Shown here: piece by piece, positions 1 to 9,712 of the stretch
Position numbering within the stretch: the first letter of the stretch is position 1
Layout: every line of letters starts with the position of its first letter
NCBI GenBank assembly: GCA_010015655.1
Contig: ML976720.1
Location: forward strand, 131,463-195,462
From: Bimuria novae-zelandiae CBS 107.79
Lineage: Eukaryota; Ascomycota; Dothideomycetes; Pleosporales; Didymosphaeriaceae
DNA length: 64,000 bases
Direction of reading: 5' to 3'
Made by a program: the position numbers and the translations under genes
Notes under the pieces: generated by a model
What the model saw: the letters and a program-made list of their open reading frames with translations, nothing else
What the model was told of the DNA's origin: nothing
Database searches by the model: none

Positions 1-1784
1 TTCTCATACAAAAATGGCGGGTGGGCGGATTAATGTTGGTGGGCCGCGCGATGCGCGCTAAGGGTGGAGACATAATAAAAACGAGCTCCTTCGTAGTGTA
101 CCACGCACTACTCTTCGCCACCGCTTTAATAGTGCCTAATCTTATAGGCATGCCCACGAAGGTGCATAGTAACTTATACCTGTTTAAGAAGAGCACCTAG
201 AGAAATAAATTCTTTAATAAGAGGCTCTTAGTTACGCGCTAACACATGCGCAAGTATAAGCTATTATAATTATTATTCTTAAGTAAGAAAGTAACTATAA
301 GAACCTAAAGAAGAAGTAGACTAGCTACTTTTTATAGCGCTACCCTACTATTAAGTTAAAGTTAGGTTGCTGAACTAGCTAAGAACGCATAAATAAGGCT
401 ACTTTAGAAAATATTAGGTACTTATTTAACCTGTACGAAACTATAAGCTAGATCCCCCCCCCAGCGCAGGTACAACGCCGATAAGGGCGGTATTATAGAG
501 GGCTAGGGAGTTAATAGGCTTGTTATAGGCTCCTTATAGAAGAACCCTAACGCCGTACTAGTTAAGATAATAAATTATTATACGTAGACCTCTATAGTAG
601 AGTGTATCTCTGCGCTTGGCGTCGTTCTAAACCCCCTTATTATTTTTAAGGCTAAGAGCATCCAGGAGTAGTAGTTTAAGTAGGAGTTTTTGGCTTAGAA
701 TCCTAGCTAGCATGTTACCTTCTTGTAAAATGGATAGACGAGTAATAACATCGCTATTAAGTGGCTAGAGAAAGTGTTTTTGCCCTAGACTAAGCTAAAT
801 AATCTGTCTAAGGTATAGTTGCTTATTATAGACGGCCATAGCAGTTATACCTTAGATATGTTTATAGCTATATATTACCTAAATAATGTCTACTTGCTCT
901 TTTTCCCTGCCTATACTTTACATATACTCTAGCCTTTAGATCTAGGCTGTTTCTCGAGCCTAAAGGCAGCGTATCGGCGCTTCGTTAGCAAATATACGGC
1001 TTAGACAGATTAAACAAAGCTTAGGAAGGCTAAGTTTCTTAAATTTTATACAAAAGCGCGTAAAATTAGTCTTTAAGAGCAGTGCGTCCGATCCGGGTGG
1101 AAGGCAATAGGGCTATACCCTAAAAGCGTGAACAAGCCCTTAGGTTCTCGCTGGGTAGTGGTTCGCGAACGGCCGTCCACACCACCCCCTTCTACCAAGG
1201 ATATCAGGACGCCAAAACGCGACAGGGATGTTGTAAAGCTGTTTTCTAAAAAGGACTTCTTACTAACTACACGATAATGTGTTCGGCTTACTACTATAGC
1301 GTTTAACTATACCTTAATAGTAATTACTATGTAAGATTATAAGATTACTTCCTTACACGAGTAGCTTAAACAAGCTAACCTACTAAAACGTCGCAAAGTT
1401 ATAACTAATCTAAATAATTTCTTCGCGAATTTTGTAGAAGTTCTCTCTTAAACTAATTAAGATCCTTCTTAACGTGTTAGCAAGGTAAGAAGTGCAAAGC
1501 AAGAGGTTATTATTATAAAAGAGAAAAGTAGCTCTAATAAGGAAGTAGAGTAATTATTAGTTTAACGCTTAGCACGGAATTAATAACTAACACAACGGTA
1601 TCTTAATCGTAATTTAAGTATAGATAAAGAAAGCGATTAAAATGCTTCAAATACAATTTTTTTAATATTTTTACAAATTTATTTCACGAAGTTGTGAGCA
1701 CATTTGCAACCTAGATTAGTGGCAGCGGCGAAATTTGGTGGGGTGTCCGAAAATGGGGGGTGTCCGAAAATAGGGTGCCCGACT
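1..1784 (+). mobile_element. Fot1/pogo-type DNA transposon copy 1, RIP-mutated, left end outside the window
   Basis: AT-rich sequence colinear with the complete copy at 13737-15679, at an offset of about 13,895 bases, so only about 160 bases of its left end lie before position 1. On the plus strand, near 800-1200, it still reads as a DDE-1 (pogo/Fot1) transposase core. The LIIDGHSSYTLD block carries a catalytic Asp, and FPAYTLHILQPLDLGCF and LKAAYRRF follow. The frame is interrupted by many TAG/TAA codons. The right end is a terminal inverted repeat ending GGGTGCCCGACT at 1784, followed by TA (1785-1786), the expected target site of this superfamily. The stops and high TpA content look like RIP. 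The element cannot make a functional protein. Confidence 0.85.
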
Positions 1785-1948
1785 TATTCGACGGCCCTAC
1801 CTGTATCCTCTGCACTACGGCTCATAATTCGACATCCACCTCAATCACTCCCCGAGCACCGCGTCATTCTCCCCCGAAGCGCAACTTCCTATTACTCTCT
1901 TTCATATACGATTTCCTTCCACCCCTCGCCAGCTCCTGCAGCACCATG

Positions 1949-2311
1949 TCACTCCCCAACTAAATACCTTAGCACCCCCTCAAGGGCACGAGGATTGAGA
2001 TACGCCACCCAAATAACGACAAAAGCGACGAACCCGCCATAAAACCACTCCCACCCATCACGCATTCCTTCCCTACGTTTTGATAATGCGTCAGTGACAT
2101 AGCAGAAGGTGTAGAGTACCAATAGAACGACGAGGGGTTGGAGAAGGAAGCCGAGGACCAATGGAAAAATGTACTACAACCAAGGGTTAGAGGGCGGCGA
2201 AAGGCCACCGGGAATGGCAGGGAGACGCGGTGGTTTGAGGGTCGAGATGAAATTCGAGATGTCGGTGTAGTGCGCGTATAGGGTTGTCTCGTTGAAGTGG
2301 GGTGCCTGCAT
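1949..2311 (-). pseudogene. Small two-helix membrane protein gene with an internal TAG
   Basis: Minus-strand reading from an ATG at 2311 (MQAPHFNETTLYAHYTDI...) to a TAG at 1949-1951, about 120 codons. One in-frame TAG at 2174-2176 interrupts it between WL and YIFPLVLG. The sequence after the stop stays in the same frame and looks coding. It has a hydrophobic segment (PLVLGFLLQPLVVLLVLY), a short charged loop (KRREGMRDG) and a second hydrophobic segment (GGFVAFVVIWVAYL). A TAG for CAG would be a single CpA-to-TpA change. I do not recognise the family. It lies 165 bp from a RIP-mutated transposon. The alternative is a short protein ending at 2174 with the remainder untranslated. Confidence 0.45.
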
Positions 2312-3824
2312 TGTGGACGGGCGTGAGGGATTTGATAGGGTTGTGGTGAGCAAAGAATGGAATTGCTGCTGTGGTTCTTGTAGTGGGAGATTGAGCGTAG
2401 ATAAAATACTTAGAAACCGTCGATCTCCCAGGATTGAACACATTCGTAAGGTGTAAGTGTAGGAGTTGATGTTTTGTTTCAGGCTGTACTATCTGATACA
2501 GATTTTTTCTTTATTGGATCTCACGGCTAATGTAATTCCTCATGCGTCGTCCCGCTGAAATTCATTGGTGCTTTCTCTCGGGGAATTCGAAGCCGACTGC
2601 TTTTGCTAAAGTATCTACCAATGAAAACGGATGGTATTCCCGCGTGTCATGTTTGTGCCGCGCTCAAGCCAACCCGTGCTGTCATTTGAGCAATCTCAGA
2701 CGCTTCTATGAACCCTGAACGGTGAGTGGATCCACAGCGCTAAAATGACTTGCATGCCCTTGTGTAACAAAGCATTATGCACACCTACATGGGCAACGTG
2801 CGGGATGGAGAAGGATTGCGAGAGACGCAAGTTATTCACAGCTTCTTTCTTGAGGTGGCTATCATTTTTCCAGTCAAAACTTCACAGTTTGCCACGTTAT
2901 TGGCTATTGAAGCGCTGTGACGGGACTACTGATCGTCTTGCTCGATATCGGTGGAATCGCTAGTGCACTTGCACAGGGTGACACAAGCATCCGTCACGGA
3001 GCACAGCAAACATTCACTGCAGGGGTAAGCGCGGGCAGCAGACGCAATGAGCAAGCTTTTCTTTTATCGTCGCATGATCCACCCAATGAGCAGTCATATC
3101 GAACAGCTCCATCACCAGGCTACCAATACTTGCGCATCGACACTGGTGCTTTGCAGCCGCATGCAATTGAGATGAGAAACCGTCTTGAAGCATGTCAAAT
3201 GATGGCGACTATCACCACAGCCGGTATCGATGATTGAGACAAATTGCTATTCTGGGCTGTGAGTGTCTTTTCTTTGGCTTCTATGCAACGCGGCAAGCTG
3301 CATCAACCTCCCTGCCACTCCTTGAATCTTGGGCTCAAAAGCTGCTATTGGCAGTCGCGCCCGCTACCCACTTGTTGCGGTCCTTCCACTATTTAACTGC
3401 CTACCTCCACGAGCGTAATTCTGGACTACTGCACCGACATCCCCACGTGGCGAGGAAATCTCTTGGCCCCGCCTGACTGCCAGCTCTTTTCTCAATATCA
3501 GATCCTGCTTTGCAATGCGGTATGCGGGTTCTATCTCTGTTCAATTCAACGAACTGAGCTGACTGTTGCCGTACAGCCCACGGTGAAACGCACATTCCCT
3601 ACCGACAGCTGTGCCCAAAGTCAACACACACGCACTGGCTAAGCTGCGTCCAACTCTTCCCAAGCTCTGACCAAGAATTACATTAATTTCTTCGTACATC
3701 AAAATCATCGAGACTGAACGTAGAGAACGTACCACTGAAACTAACCGCCCTCAGCTCCACCCACGCTCAGCCAACACGACCGTTTACTCACCGTCTACAA
3801 CTACCTTCACATTCCGTCTCCACC
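2312..3824. other. Intergenic stretch without a supported gene
   Basis: Only short open frames with no start context, splice signals or recognisable motifs. The last 100 bases before 3825 are pyrimidine-rich and look like a promoter or 5' leader of the next gene. Confidence 0.5.
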
Positions 3825-4190
3825 ATGCCACCGTTCGCAACCAAGATCGACCCGGAGTTAGAGTCTCTCGTAGTCATGTCATCTACTTTCGGAGACCCGG
3901 CCACGAGGGTTGGAGCCTGGGAGTTGGAAAACAAGGTCGAGCTGGCGTTGGCTGTGATGACGCGGGTCAGGGCTGAGATGGAGTATTTCCGGTGCTCCCT
4001 GAGGAGCCATACCTACACCGGGGACTCAGAAATCAAGTCCGAGACGATTGCCCATATTAGCTCGATGAAATTCCCGAAGGAAGTGACGGCTCTCGACATT
4101 CAGACAGCTATGCAGGGCGTTGCCCTCGGTCTGAAGGAGAGCATGGAAAAGCTATCTAATCATCTGATCAAGCTAGAGGTTTCTCGTTAG
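3825..4190 (+). CDS. Small hypothetical protein, 121 aa
   Basis: Single-exon frame with a good eukaryotic start context (ccaccATGcc) behind a pyrimidine-rich leader. The protein is mostly alpha-helical in character: an acidic and hydrophobic N-terminal part (KIDPELESLVVM), a middle region ELENKVELALAVMTRVRAEM, and an amphipathic C-terminal helix (MEKLSNHLIKLEVSR). There is no signal peptide, membrane segment or Cys pattern. I do not recognise a family. The composition and codon use resemble real coding sequence more than the surrounding frames do. It sits between a broken membrane-protein gene and a decayed O-methyltransferase. Confidence 0.55.
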   Translation: MPPFATKIDPELESLVVMSSTFGDPATRVGAWELENKVELALAVMTRVRAEMEYFRCSLRSHTYTGDSEIKSETIAHISSMKFPKEVTALDIQTAMQGVALGLKESMEKLSNHLIKLEVSR

Positions 4191-4511
4191 TACGAGAACA
4201 AGCTGTCCGCTAGCCAACCTCAGTGCTGCCAGTCTTCCAGACTCTACCGTATCTTCAAGGCTGTACCGTCACAACATAATTATACACCCCGCCTCTTATT
4301 TCTAGATGACTATGATGAGCTAAAGATATATCCATCGTGGCGTTCGCTACTAGATGCGCAGATGTCGAATCACCCAGCGTGCGTTGTTCAGCGTCGCTCA
4401 GCAGCGTGTTTTGCTGGTTCCCTAACCAGTGGGCTACCCCACAAGGTCCCAACAACAACTCACTACCGTGACTAATCTTTTATCATCAAATTCAAGCAGG
4501 CGCATTGAAAT

Positions 4512-4579
4512 CAAAGCACAAAGATTCAAATGCATGAAAAGAGCAAAGCACAAAGATTCAAATGCATGAAAAGAGCAAG
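4512..4579. repeat. Tandem duplication, period 32 bp, about 2.1 copies
   Basis: The unit beginning caaagcacaaagattcaaat at 4512 is repeated exactly at 4544, and a short third partial follows. It lies in non-coding sequence between the small gene at 3825-4190 and the O-methyltransferase pseudogene. Confidence 0.9.
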
Positions 4580-4731
4580 ACATTTAACTGTGGGCTAGTT
4601 ACAACGACGAATAAATTCGAAGGGGCACAACAACGGATAGTATATCCTCCAAAGCAGGTAGAAGGAAAATCGCCGTACCCATCATCAACCCCTCGTTGCA
4701 TCCACCAACGGAAACAACTCTCATACATCAC

Positions 4732-6147
4732 CTACTCCTCCCGCCCCACCGCCTCAAACAACGTACCCGACCCAGGCACATAATCCCTCGGCCTATGCAC
4801 CCCAACAACCCTAAATCCAACCTCGCTAAGCAATTACTTAAACTGTGCCACCGTCCTATCCAACGAAGTAAGTACCCCCCCATCATGATAAAATCCAGCT
4901 CTGCCTGGTACAGCGCCACATTCTCTTCCGGAACCGCGTATTCATCAACCAATAGGATAGACTCCGCGCCCATCAGGTCACGGATATTCTCAAGGATAGT
5001 TCTGGCGTTCTTGTCCGGCCAGTCGTGGAGGACGTTACGGAGATAATACGCTTTCGCGTTTTGTAAGATGTGCGGCTGGGGTGTGAAGAAGTCGTGGCCG
5101 ACTCTTTCAATGTTTGGAGGAAGATCGGTGGCGGAGTCCACGATGGCGGGGGTATCCTCCAAAACTAATCTTCCCCGCAGGCCTGGGAATCTTTTCTGGA
5201 AGTTGACAAGGTCGTGTCCGACGTTGCCGCCGATATCTACAAGCAGGATGCCTGACTCATCGTGCTCTGCGAGGCGAAGTTTTTCTTCCACCGGGTAGTA
5301 TTCAAACCACTCTTCGCCGCGCTGGTTCCGCGCGATGCGCATCATGGTGTTGTAAGCGCTTTGGATCTTGGGGCGTTGGCTGAGCCACTCGAAGAAGTTT
5401 ATTTTTGTCTAGTACGTGTACTGGAACGGACCGTTTTCTGCGTCGGTGGGATTGCGATAGCCCTTCTCCTCGAAGTACTCGGGAAGAAAGACGACGGGAG
5501 GGATCTGGGAGGCCCTGCGAGCCGGGTTAGCCAGCTATGAAGTAGAGGCGTTGCATAGAAAATAAAACGTACATGTGAATACTGGCCTCTCGCAACGGAG
5601 ATCCAACGGTCCAGACATTGGCAATCAGGTTGGCAGAGTAGGTATGATGTCCGACTTCCGTGAAGATACCCATAGCCACTAACATTCTCATGACGCGCAC
5701 TTGTTTTTATTAGAGCGCTAATGCAGAGTGCGAAAGTGGAGAACCCACCGGTAAGCATGACATCGGCTCCAGAGCGAGTGGCCAAGTCAGCGGCAGTGAT
5801 AGGACCGTCTGCTTTGACTCCAAGATCGAGAAGCTGCATGTTAACCCCTAAGCACAGAACGACGCACTCAAAGGCCTGGTGAACAGTTACTATCAATGGT
5901 TTCGAACATCTCACGGGGAAAAGAGGCGACACTTACCCCAAACATAAATCGCACCGTGGCTTCAAGCCGATTTTCGACAGAAAGGCTTGCTTTCTGACAA
6001 GCGTCTCTGATAGCCAACCTTTCATCGCTGCTCAAGTTGCTTGGGGGCACATTTGCAAATTCCAAAACGCTTTTGGTCAACTCGGTAGCCACTTCTTAGT
6101 TTCAGCAACTTTGTGACGATGTTTGACAGCTCAGACGATGTGCTCAT
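4732..6147 (-). pseudogene. Fungal O-methyltransferase (SAM-dependent, Methyltransf_2 type), decayed
   Basis: Class I SAM-dependent O-methyltransferase of the type that decorates polyketides and other secondary metabolites. Visible parts in order: an N-terminal helical region, a winged-helix segment (ADLATRSGADVMLT, RMLVAMGIFTEVG), the SAM-binding motif LLVDIGGNVGHDL with LVLEDTPAIV, and the catalytic-base motif NVLHDWPDKNART. Three introns can be placed: 5876-5936, 5700-5748 and 5515-5572. Lesions: a frame change near 6096 after SELSNIVTKLLK, a TAG at 5409-5411, loss of one G in the run 4875-4881 (shifting the frame after DFIMMGG), and a TAA at 4834-4836 inside the C-terminal helix. The ancestral stop is the TAG at 4732-4734. 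At least four lesions make sequencing error an unlikely full explanation. Confidence 0.8.
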
Positions 6148-6642
6148 AAATCTGGAGAGAATGGTTTCGATGGCAGTCAGCGCTGCATTTTGTGGTGCTG
6201 CAGTGTGCAGTGCCGCAATGTGGCGCAATCATATTAAAGGCCGTAGATAATGCATCAAGAAGGCGTAGCCTCGCTCGTTTGCTTACCGTCAGACCTAGGA
6301 GCATAACGAGGTGCAGATAATGTGCCACAATGCTACATCATGCTAGTGCAAGGTAACGATTCAAGTTCACCGTTAATGCCTACCTGCACTCCTGGAAGGA
6401 AATCCAGGCGTGGTTCTTATTTTTGAAAACTGCCTACCCGCCCCTATTGGCAGGGCCCACCAGGGCTTGACGCTTAAGAGCTTGACGGAACAAATCGCCC
6501 CGCGCTCGGGTCTCTGTTCGAGCTGGCACTTATACAGATAGAATTCATGTAACACCGACATAATTTGTATTCTTGCATTGGGAAAGTATCAATGGGAGAA
6601 CTATCCTAACTACATCCCACCAGTATCAGCCATTAGAGCCAT
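6148..6642. other. Intergenic stretch with one dispersed-repeat copy
   Basis: No supported gene. It contains a 36-bp sequence (6387-6422) that recurs in inverse orientation at 37517-37552. Confidence 0.5.
6387..6422 (+). repeat. Dispersed 36-bp repeat, copy A
   Basis: Identical over 36 bases to the reverse complement of 37517-37552. It has an internal imperfect palindrome, CCTGG...CCAGG. A diverged relative (about 27 of 33 bases) is at 30463-30495. Confidence 0.85.
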
Positions 6643-7371
6643 CTAAGGACCCTTAACGGTGATAGAGGCCGATCCACTACTATGATAACCCTCTGTAGCA
6701 AGAATTTGATAATCGTGCGACCCCAGCTTAAGTCCATACTTCGTCCACGCATCAAAGTGCGCCTGGACATTAATCGTGCCACCAACCCTCTTCTGCTGCC
6801 TCACGCTCCAGAACTGCGGGAACGTGCTGGTCCCTTCGATGCTGGGCTGGTTGACGCGAGTGGTCTGGAGGATATCGTAGGTGCCGCCATCGACGGAGAT
6901 GGAGCCCTTCTTCGATGCTGCAGACGCGGGGTTGTACGAGCCGTACGTCTCAACGATGTAATATTCAACGAGAGGATTCTTCGTCCATCCATAAAGCGAA
7001 ACGTACGAGTTGACTGAGGCGCCGTTCCAGGTACCGCTGTAGGTGACGGTGCGACCTGCTCCGGGCTTCCAGCCCTTTCCAGCGACGAAGTTGCCGACGT
7101 TGTTCCACGAGGTGGAATATTTGCCACCGGCCTGTTGATGTTAATATTGATATTGACAGAGCATGGAGTCAAGACTAACCTCGTTGTTGTAGGTCACGGA
7201 GCCCTGGCCATCGGTCCAGAAGGAGTAGAAGAAGCCGTTGTGGGTACCGGTTCCAGGAGAGGTCTGGACACCACGCTCAAGGAGGGCGAGAGGAGTGGTG
7301 AAGTTGACCGGGCTAGCAAGCACCGAGGCAGCGGTGCCAAGGGCGAGGAAGACGGAGGAGAAAGCGACCAT
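6643..7371 (-). CDS. GH11 endo-1,4-beta-xylanase, secreted, 226 aa
   Basis: Cleaves beta-1,4 bonds in xylan outside the cell. The ATG at 7371 opens a signal peptide ([20 protein letters not shown]). One 48-bp intron (7132-7179) splits VTYNNE from AGGKYSTSW. Exons of 192 and 489 nt give exactly 226 codons plus stop, normal for GH11 with a short propeptide. Diagnostic segments are [28 protein letters not shown] (Glu nucleophile region), [12 protein letters not shown], and [17 protein letters not shown] with the acid/base Glu. There is no carbohydrate-binding module. A TATA box lies 60 bp upstream, with a cluster of CreA-type SYGGRG motifs farther upstream. The catalytic residues and frame look intact. 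Confidence 0.95.
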
Positions 7372-7430
7372 GTTGACGATTGTCTTGATTTTGACGTGTC
7401 ATACCCTCCGGGACGCAACCTGAAGAGTCC

Positions 7431-7437
7431 TTATATA
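7431..7437 (-). promoter_or_regulatory. TATA box of the GH11 xylanase gene
   Basis: TATATAA on the minus strand, about 60 bp upstream of the xylanase ATG. Confidence 0.6.
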
Positions 7438-7570
7438 CCAACTCTTGATCCGTCTTGGGCATGTTCGATATTGATGTCGCCACTGAGAGCCCTTATCGGT
7501 CGGCCCAGAGGAGGCTCTTCCATTGGCACATGAAACCTTGTTACTACCGATATGCAGTGGCGCCGAAGTG

Positions 7571-7632
7571 CCGGGGGATATTGTGGGGTACATAGATTAC
7601 TGTCCTACCCCGGGTCATATAAAATACCCCAG
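7571..7632. promoter_or_regulatory. Cluster of four CreA-type SYGGRG motifs upstream of the xylanase
   Basis: CCGGGG at 7571-7576, GTGGGG at 7583-7588, and on the minus strand CCGGGG at 7608-7613 and CTGGGG at 7627-7632. They lie about 200-260 bp upstream of the xylanase ATG. SYGGRG is the known binding core of the fungal carbon-catabolite repressor CreA. Function here is inferred from the motif and spacing. Confidence 0.45.
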
Positions 7633-7639
7633 GTTCCTT

Positions 7640-8452
7640 TGAAAGCGCACGAAAGCCACCGGCTATTTCGAGCCCGAGCTACGGCGAATCTGCGAACAGA
7701 GGTGCAGGTTGAATGCCATGGATTGCAGAACCCGGTTAACGGTTCAATCGTCGTTAGGCTGCGCGTCTTCTGAGGGTGGTCGTAGCATTAGGAAGACCAT
7801 TAACACGCATCTCACTGCATGCAAGTTCGATTTATCGCCACACAAGATACAGAACATGTCAAGATAGCATGTTGTACACTCCCATGAAACACCTCGAGGC
7901 GCTAGCGGCGGATTTGGTGGCACGAGATGTGAATGGGCTGCCGTAGATGGATCTCATCAACCTTCCGACCTTGGCGTTACGTGTGGGCTGCGTCTGACAC
8001 TCTTTCTCGGGGTACGAAAAAGCTTTCCGACCAAGAGCTTGAGGCATTTAGCCGGAAAAAGAGTTTACTGAAGCCTTATACCACAGCGCGTGATTGCCAT
8101 AGTCTCGTGTCTTGATTGAATGCCAAGCACATTATTCTTGGCGGCCAGCGAAGATCGCGTCAAAGTGGCTGAAGGTGGTGAAACTGTGATCGCTCAAAAA
8201 GACACAGAGCGAAATCGAAACAAGAGCCAGTTTGGTGCCCATCCGGGTGGCTGGGTGCTATTTTTGGGGCATCTCTGATGCTGCAGTGGAAGTTGAGAGG
8301 CTGGCAGCATTGTGCTCAGTATTGAATATATTGCAAAGGCATCAAAGTATGGTACACGCATAAAGCATGGTGAGCCGACGGCCGAGTAGGCGGGGGTCAC
8401 CCGATATGTCAGTACACTTGCACGGGGAAGTGAGCGGCATTCCCACGCTGGG
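7640..8452. other. Intergenic stretch between the xylanase promoter and the NFKBIL1-like gene
   Basis: No supported gene. It holds the distal xylanase promoter and the 3' flank of the minus-strand gene ending at 8453. Confidence 0.5.
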
Positions 8453-9484
8453 TCACTTTGGACGCACGTTTCGTTCGTTCCAAAGCCGGTCCACGACTTG
8501 GAACACAGCGGTAACGAGCTTCATGGTCTCGGTGTCGATGTGCTGCCCGAAGCGCTGCTGCATTTTATCAGGATGCCATCGCACGCGCTCGACCTTCAGT
8601 AAGGCCAGCGCATCTTGTCGCCAGCTGGGTGAAGACCTGAGAAATTGTTCGATCGTCTTTGGTTCGACATGGCTTGCCCTGCCAGAGGCAACAGGCCAAG
8701 GGATGACCTCCCGCGGATCTTCAGGTCCAGGGTCTTGCAAGCGTTTGAGATGGTCCCACTTGGCGAGGTATTTCGCCCACGATGCCTCGGCCTCTTTGGC
8801 TCTTCTCCGCCCCGCGCCACGATGCAGACTCTCCTCCATTTGCCGGCGGGTCTTCTCCCTCTCTTCTTCCTCCTTGGCAGTATCTTCCTTGAAACGACGG
8901 TTTTGCTCTTTCCGTTTCTGACGCGCTCTTTCCCTCGCTGCGCGTTCCTCGAGGATGTGCTGGTGGCTCTTCTCCCACATCTTCATCCTCACAAAATCTG
9001 CATATTCCTCGTCGGTCATGCGCTCCAATTTTCCATCGGGGCCGGGCTTTGTGTTTGGATAGATGTGGATAGGCTGGCCGTAGACGCCTTCCCAGTAGTC
9101 TGCGCCTTCGTCGTCGGCCATGGCGTCGAAGATGGACTCCCGGAACATAGCATCGGTGTCAAAGCTGGGAGATTCGTTGTTGAGGTCATCGAAGAGGGAT
9201 TCGCGGTAGCGGTGGTCGGGGTCCTGGTAGTCTCCGGTACGCGCAAAGCTGCGTTCGTGATGGCGGTGCTTGTGCCTGCGCTTCGAGCGGTGATGATGAC
9301 GCCTGGGTTCACTTTCCTCATCTGACCGATATCGCTTTGAGCGGCGCTCTTCCCTATCCAGATCTTCATCGTCATCGTTACCGTGTCGTGCACGCTTCGA
9401 GCGTTGGTGTGATTTGTCTTTGAACTGAAATCTGGACGCTTTCGCCTTGCCGTAGACATCCTTGTCGCTAGCCGGCTCCTCCAT
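8453..9484 (-). CDS. NF-kappa-B-inhibitor-like protein 1 (NFKBIL1)-like nuclear protein, 343 aa
   Basis: Single exon. The first real ATG is at 9484 (MEEPASDKDVYG); the frame continues upstream only through non-ATG codons. The N-terminal third is very basic and acidic (RSKRARHGNDDDEDLDREER, runs of His and Arg), like splicing-associated nuclear proteins. The middle is a long charged coiled-coil (EERAARERARQKRKEQNR, KEEEEREKTRRQMEE). The C-terminus carries the NFKBIL1-family block: a WAKYLAKWDHL segment, VIPWPVASG, and LLKVERVRWHPDKMQQRFG, followed by a terminal helix. Metazoan NFKBIL1 has N-terminal ankyrin repeats that are absent here. It is divergently transcribed from the NSRP1-like gene, with 228 bp between the ATGs. 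Confidence 0.75.
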   Translation of the reverse strand: MEEPASDKDVYGKAKASRFQFKDKSHQRSKRARHGNDDDEDLDREERRSKRYRSDEESEPRRHHHRSKRRHKHRHHERSFARTGDYQDPDHRYRESLFDDLNNESPSFDTDAMFRESIFDAMADDEGADYWEGVYGQPIHIYPNTKPGPDGKLERMTDEEYADFVRMKMWEKSHQHILEERAARERARQKRKEQNRRFKEDTAKEEEEREKTRRQMEESLHRGAGRRRAKEAEASWAKYLAKWDHLKRLQDPGPEDPREVIPWPVASGRASHVEPKTIEQFLRSSPSWRQDALALLKVERVRWHPDKMQQRFGQHIDTETMKLVTAVFQVVDRLWNERNVRPK

Positions 9485-9712
9485 GGTGAGGACTGTGGTG
9501 TAACAGCTTCCAATCGTGCATAAGTGAGGTGGCTTGGCTACAAGCGCGAGTGCAGGCCGCAAGTGAAGAAGGTCTGACCCGTGGGTGGCAGCGGGGAAGG
9601 TGCGGAAGACGCCACTACCTCACTGGCTGGCGCGGGTCAGGCTTGGCATGGGAGCCTCAAGTACAACGCGACCACTCCTCCACTTTCCTCCCACGACCCA
9701 CCGACACTCGTC
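9485..9712. promoter_or_regulatory. Shared 228-bp divergent promoter region
   Basis: Only 228 bp separate the ATG of the NFKBIL1-like gene (minus strand) from that of the NSRP1-like gene (plus strand), so both must be driven from this interval. No TATA box is evident. Confidence 0.6.

Noticed and set aside
2917..3237. Plus-strand frame of 106 codons with a hydrophobic start resembling a signal peptide
   Set aside because: Composition resembles non-coding DNA, no promoter or Kozak context, and the apparent start is a non-ATG codon or internal.
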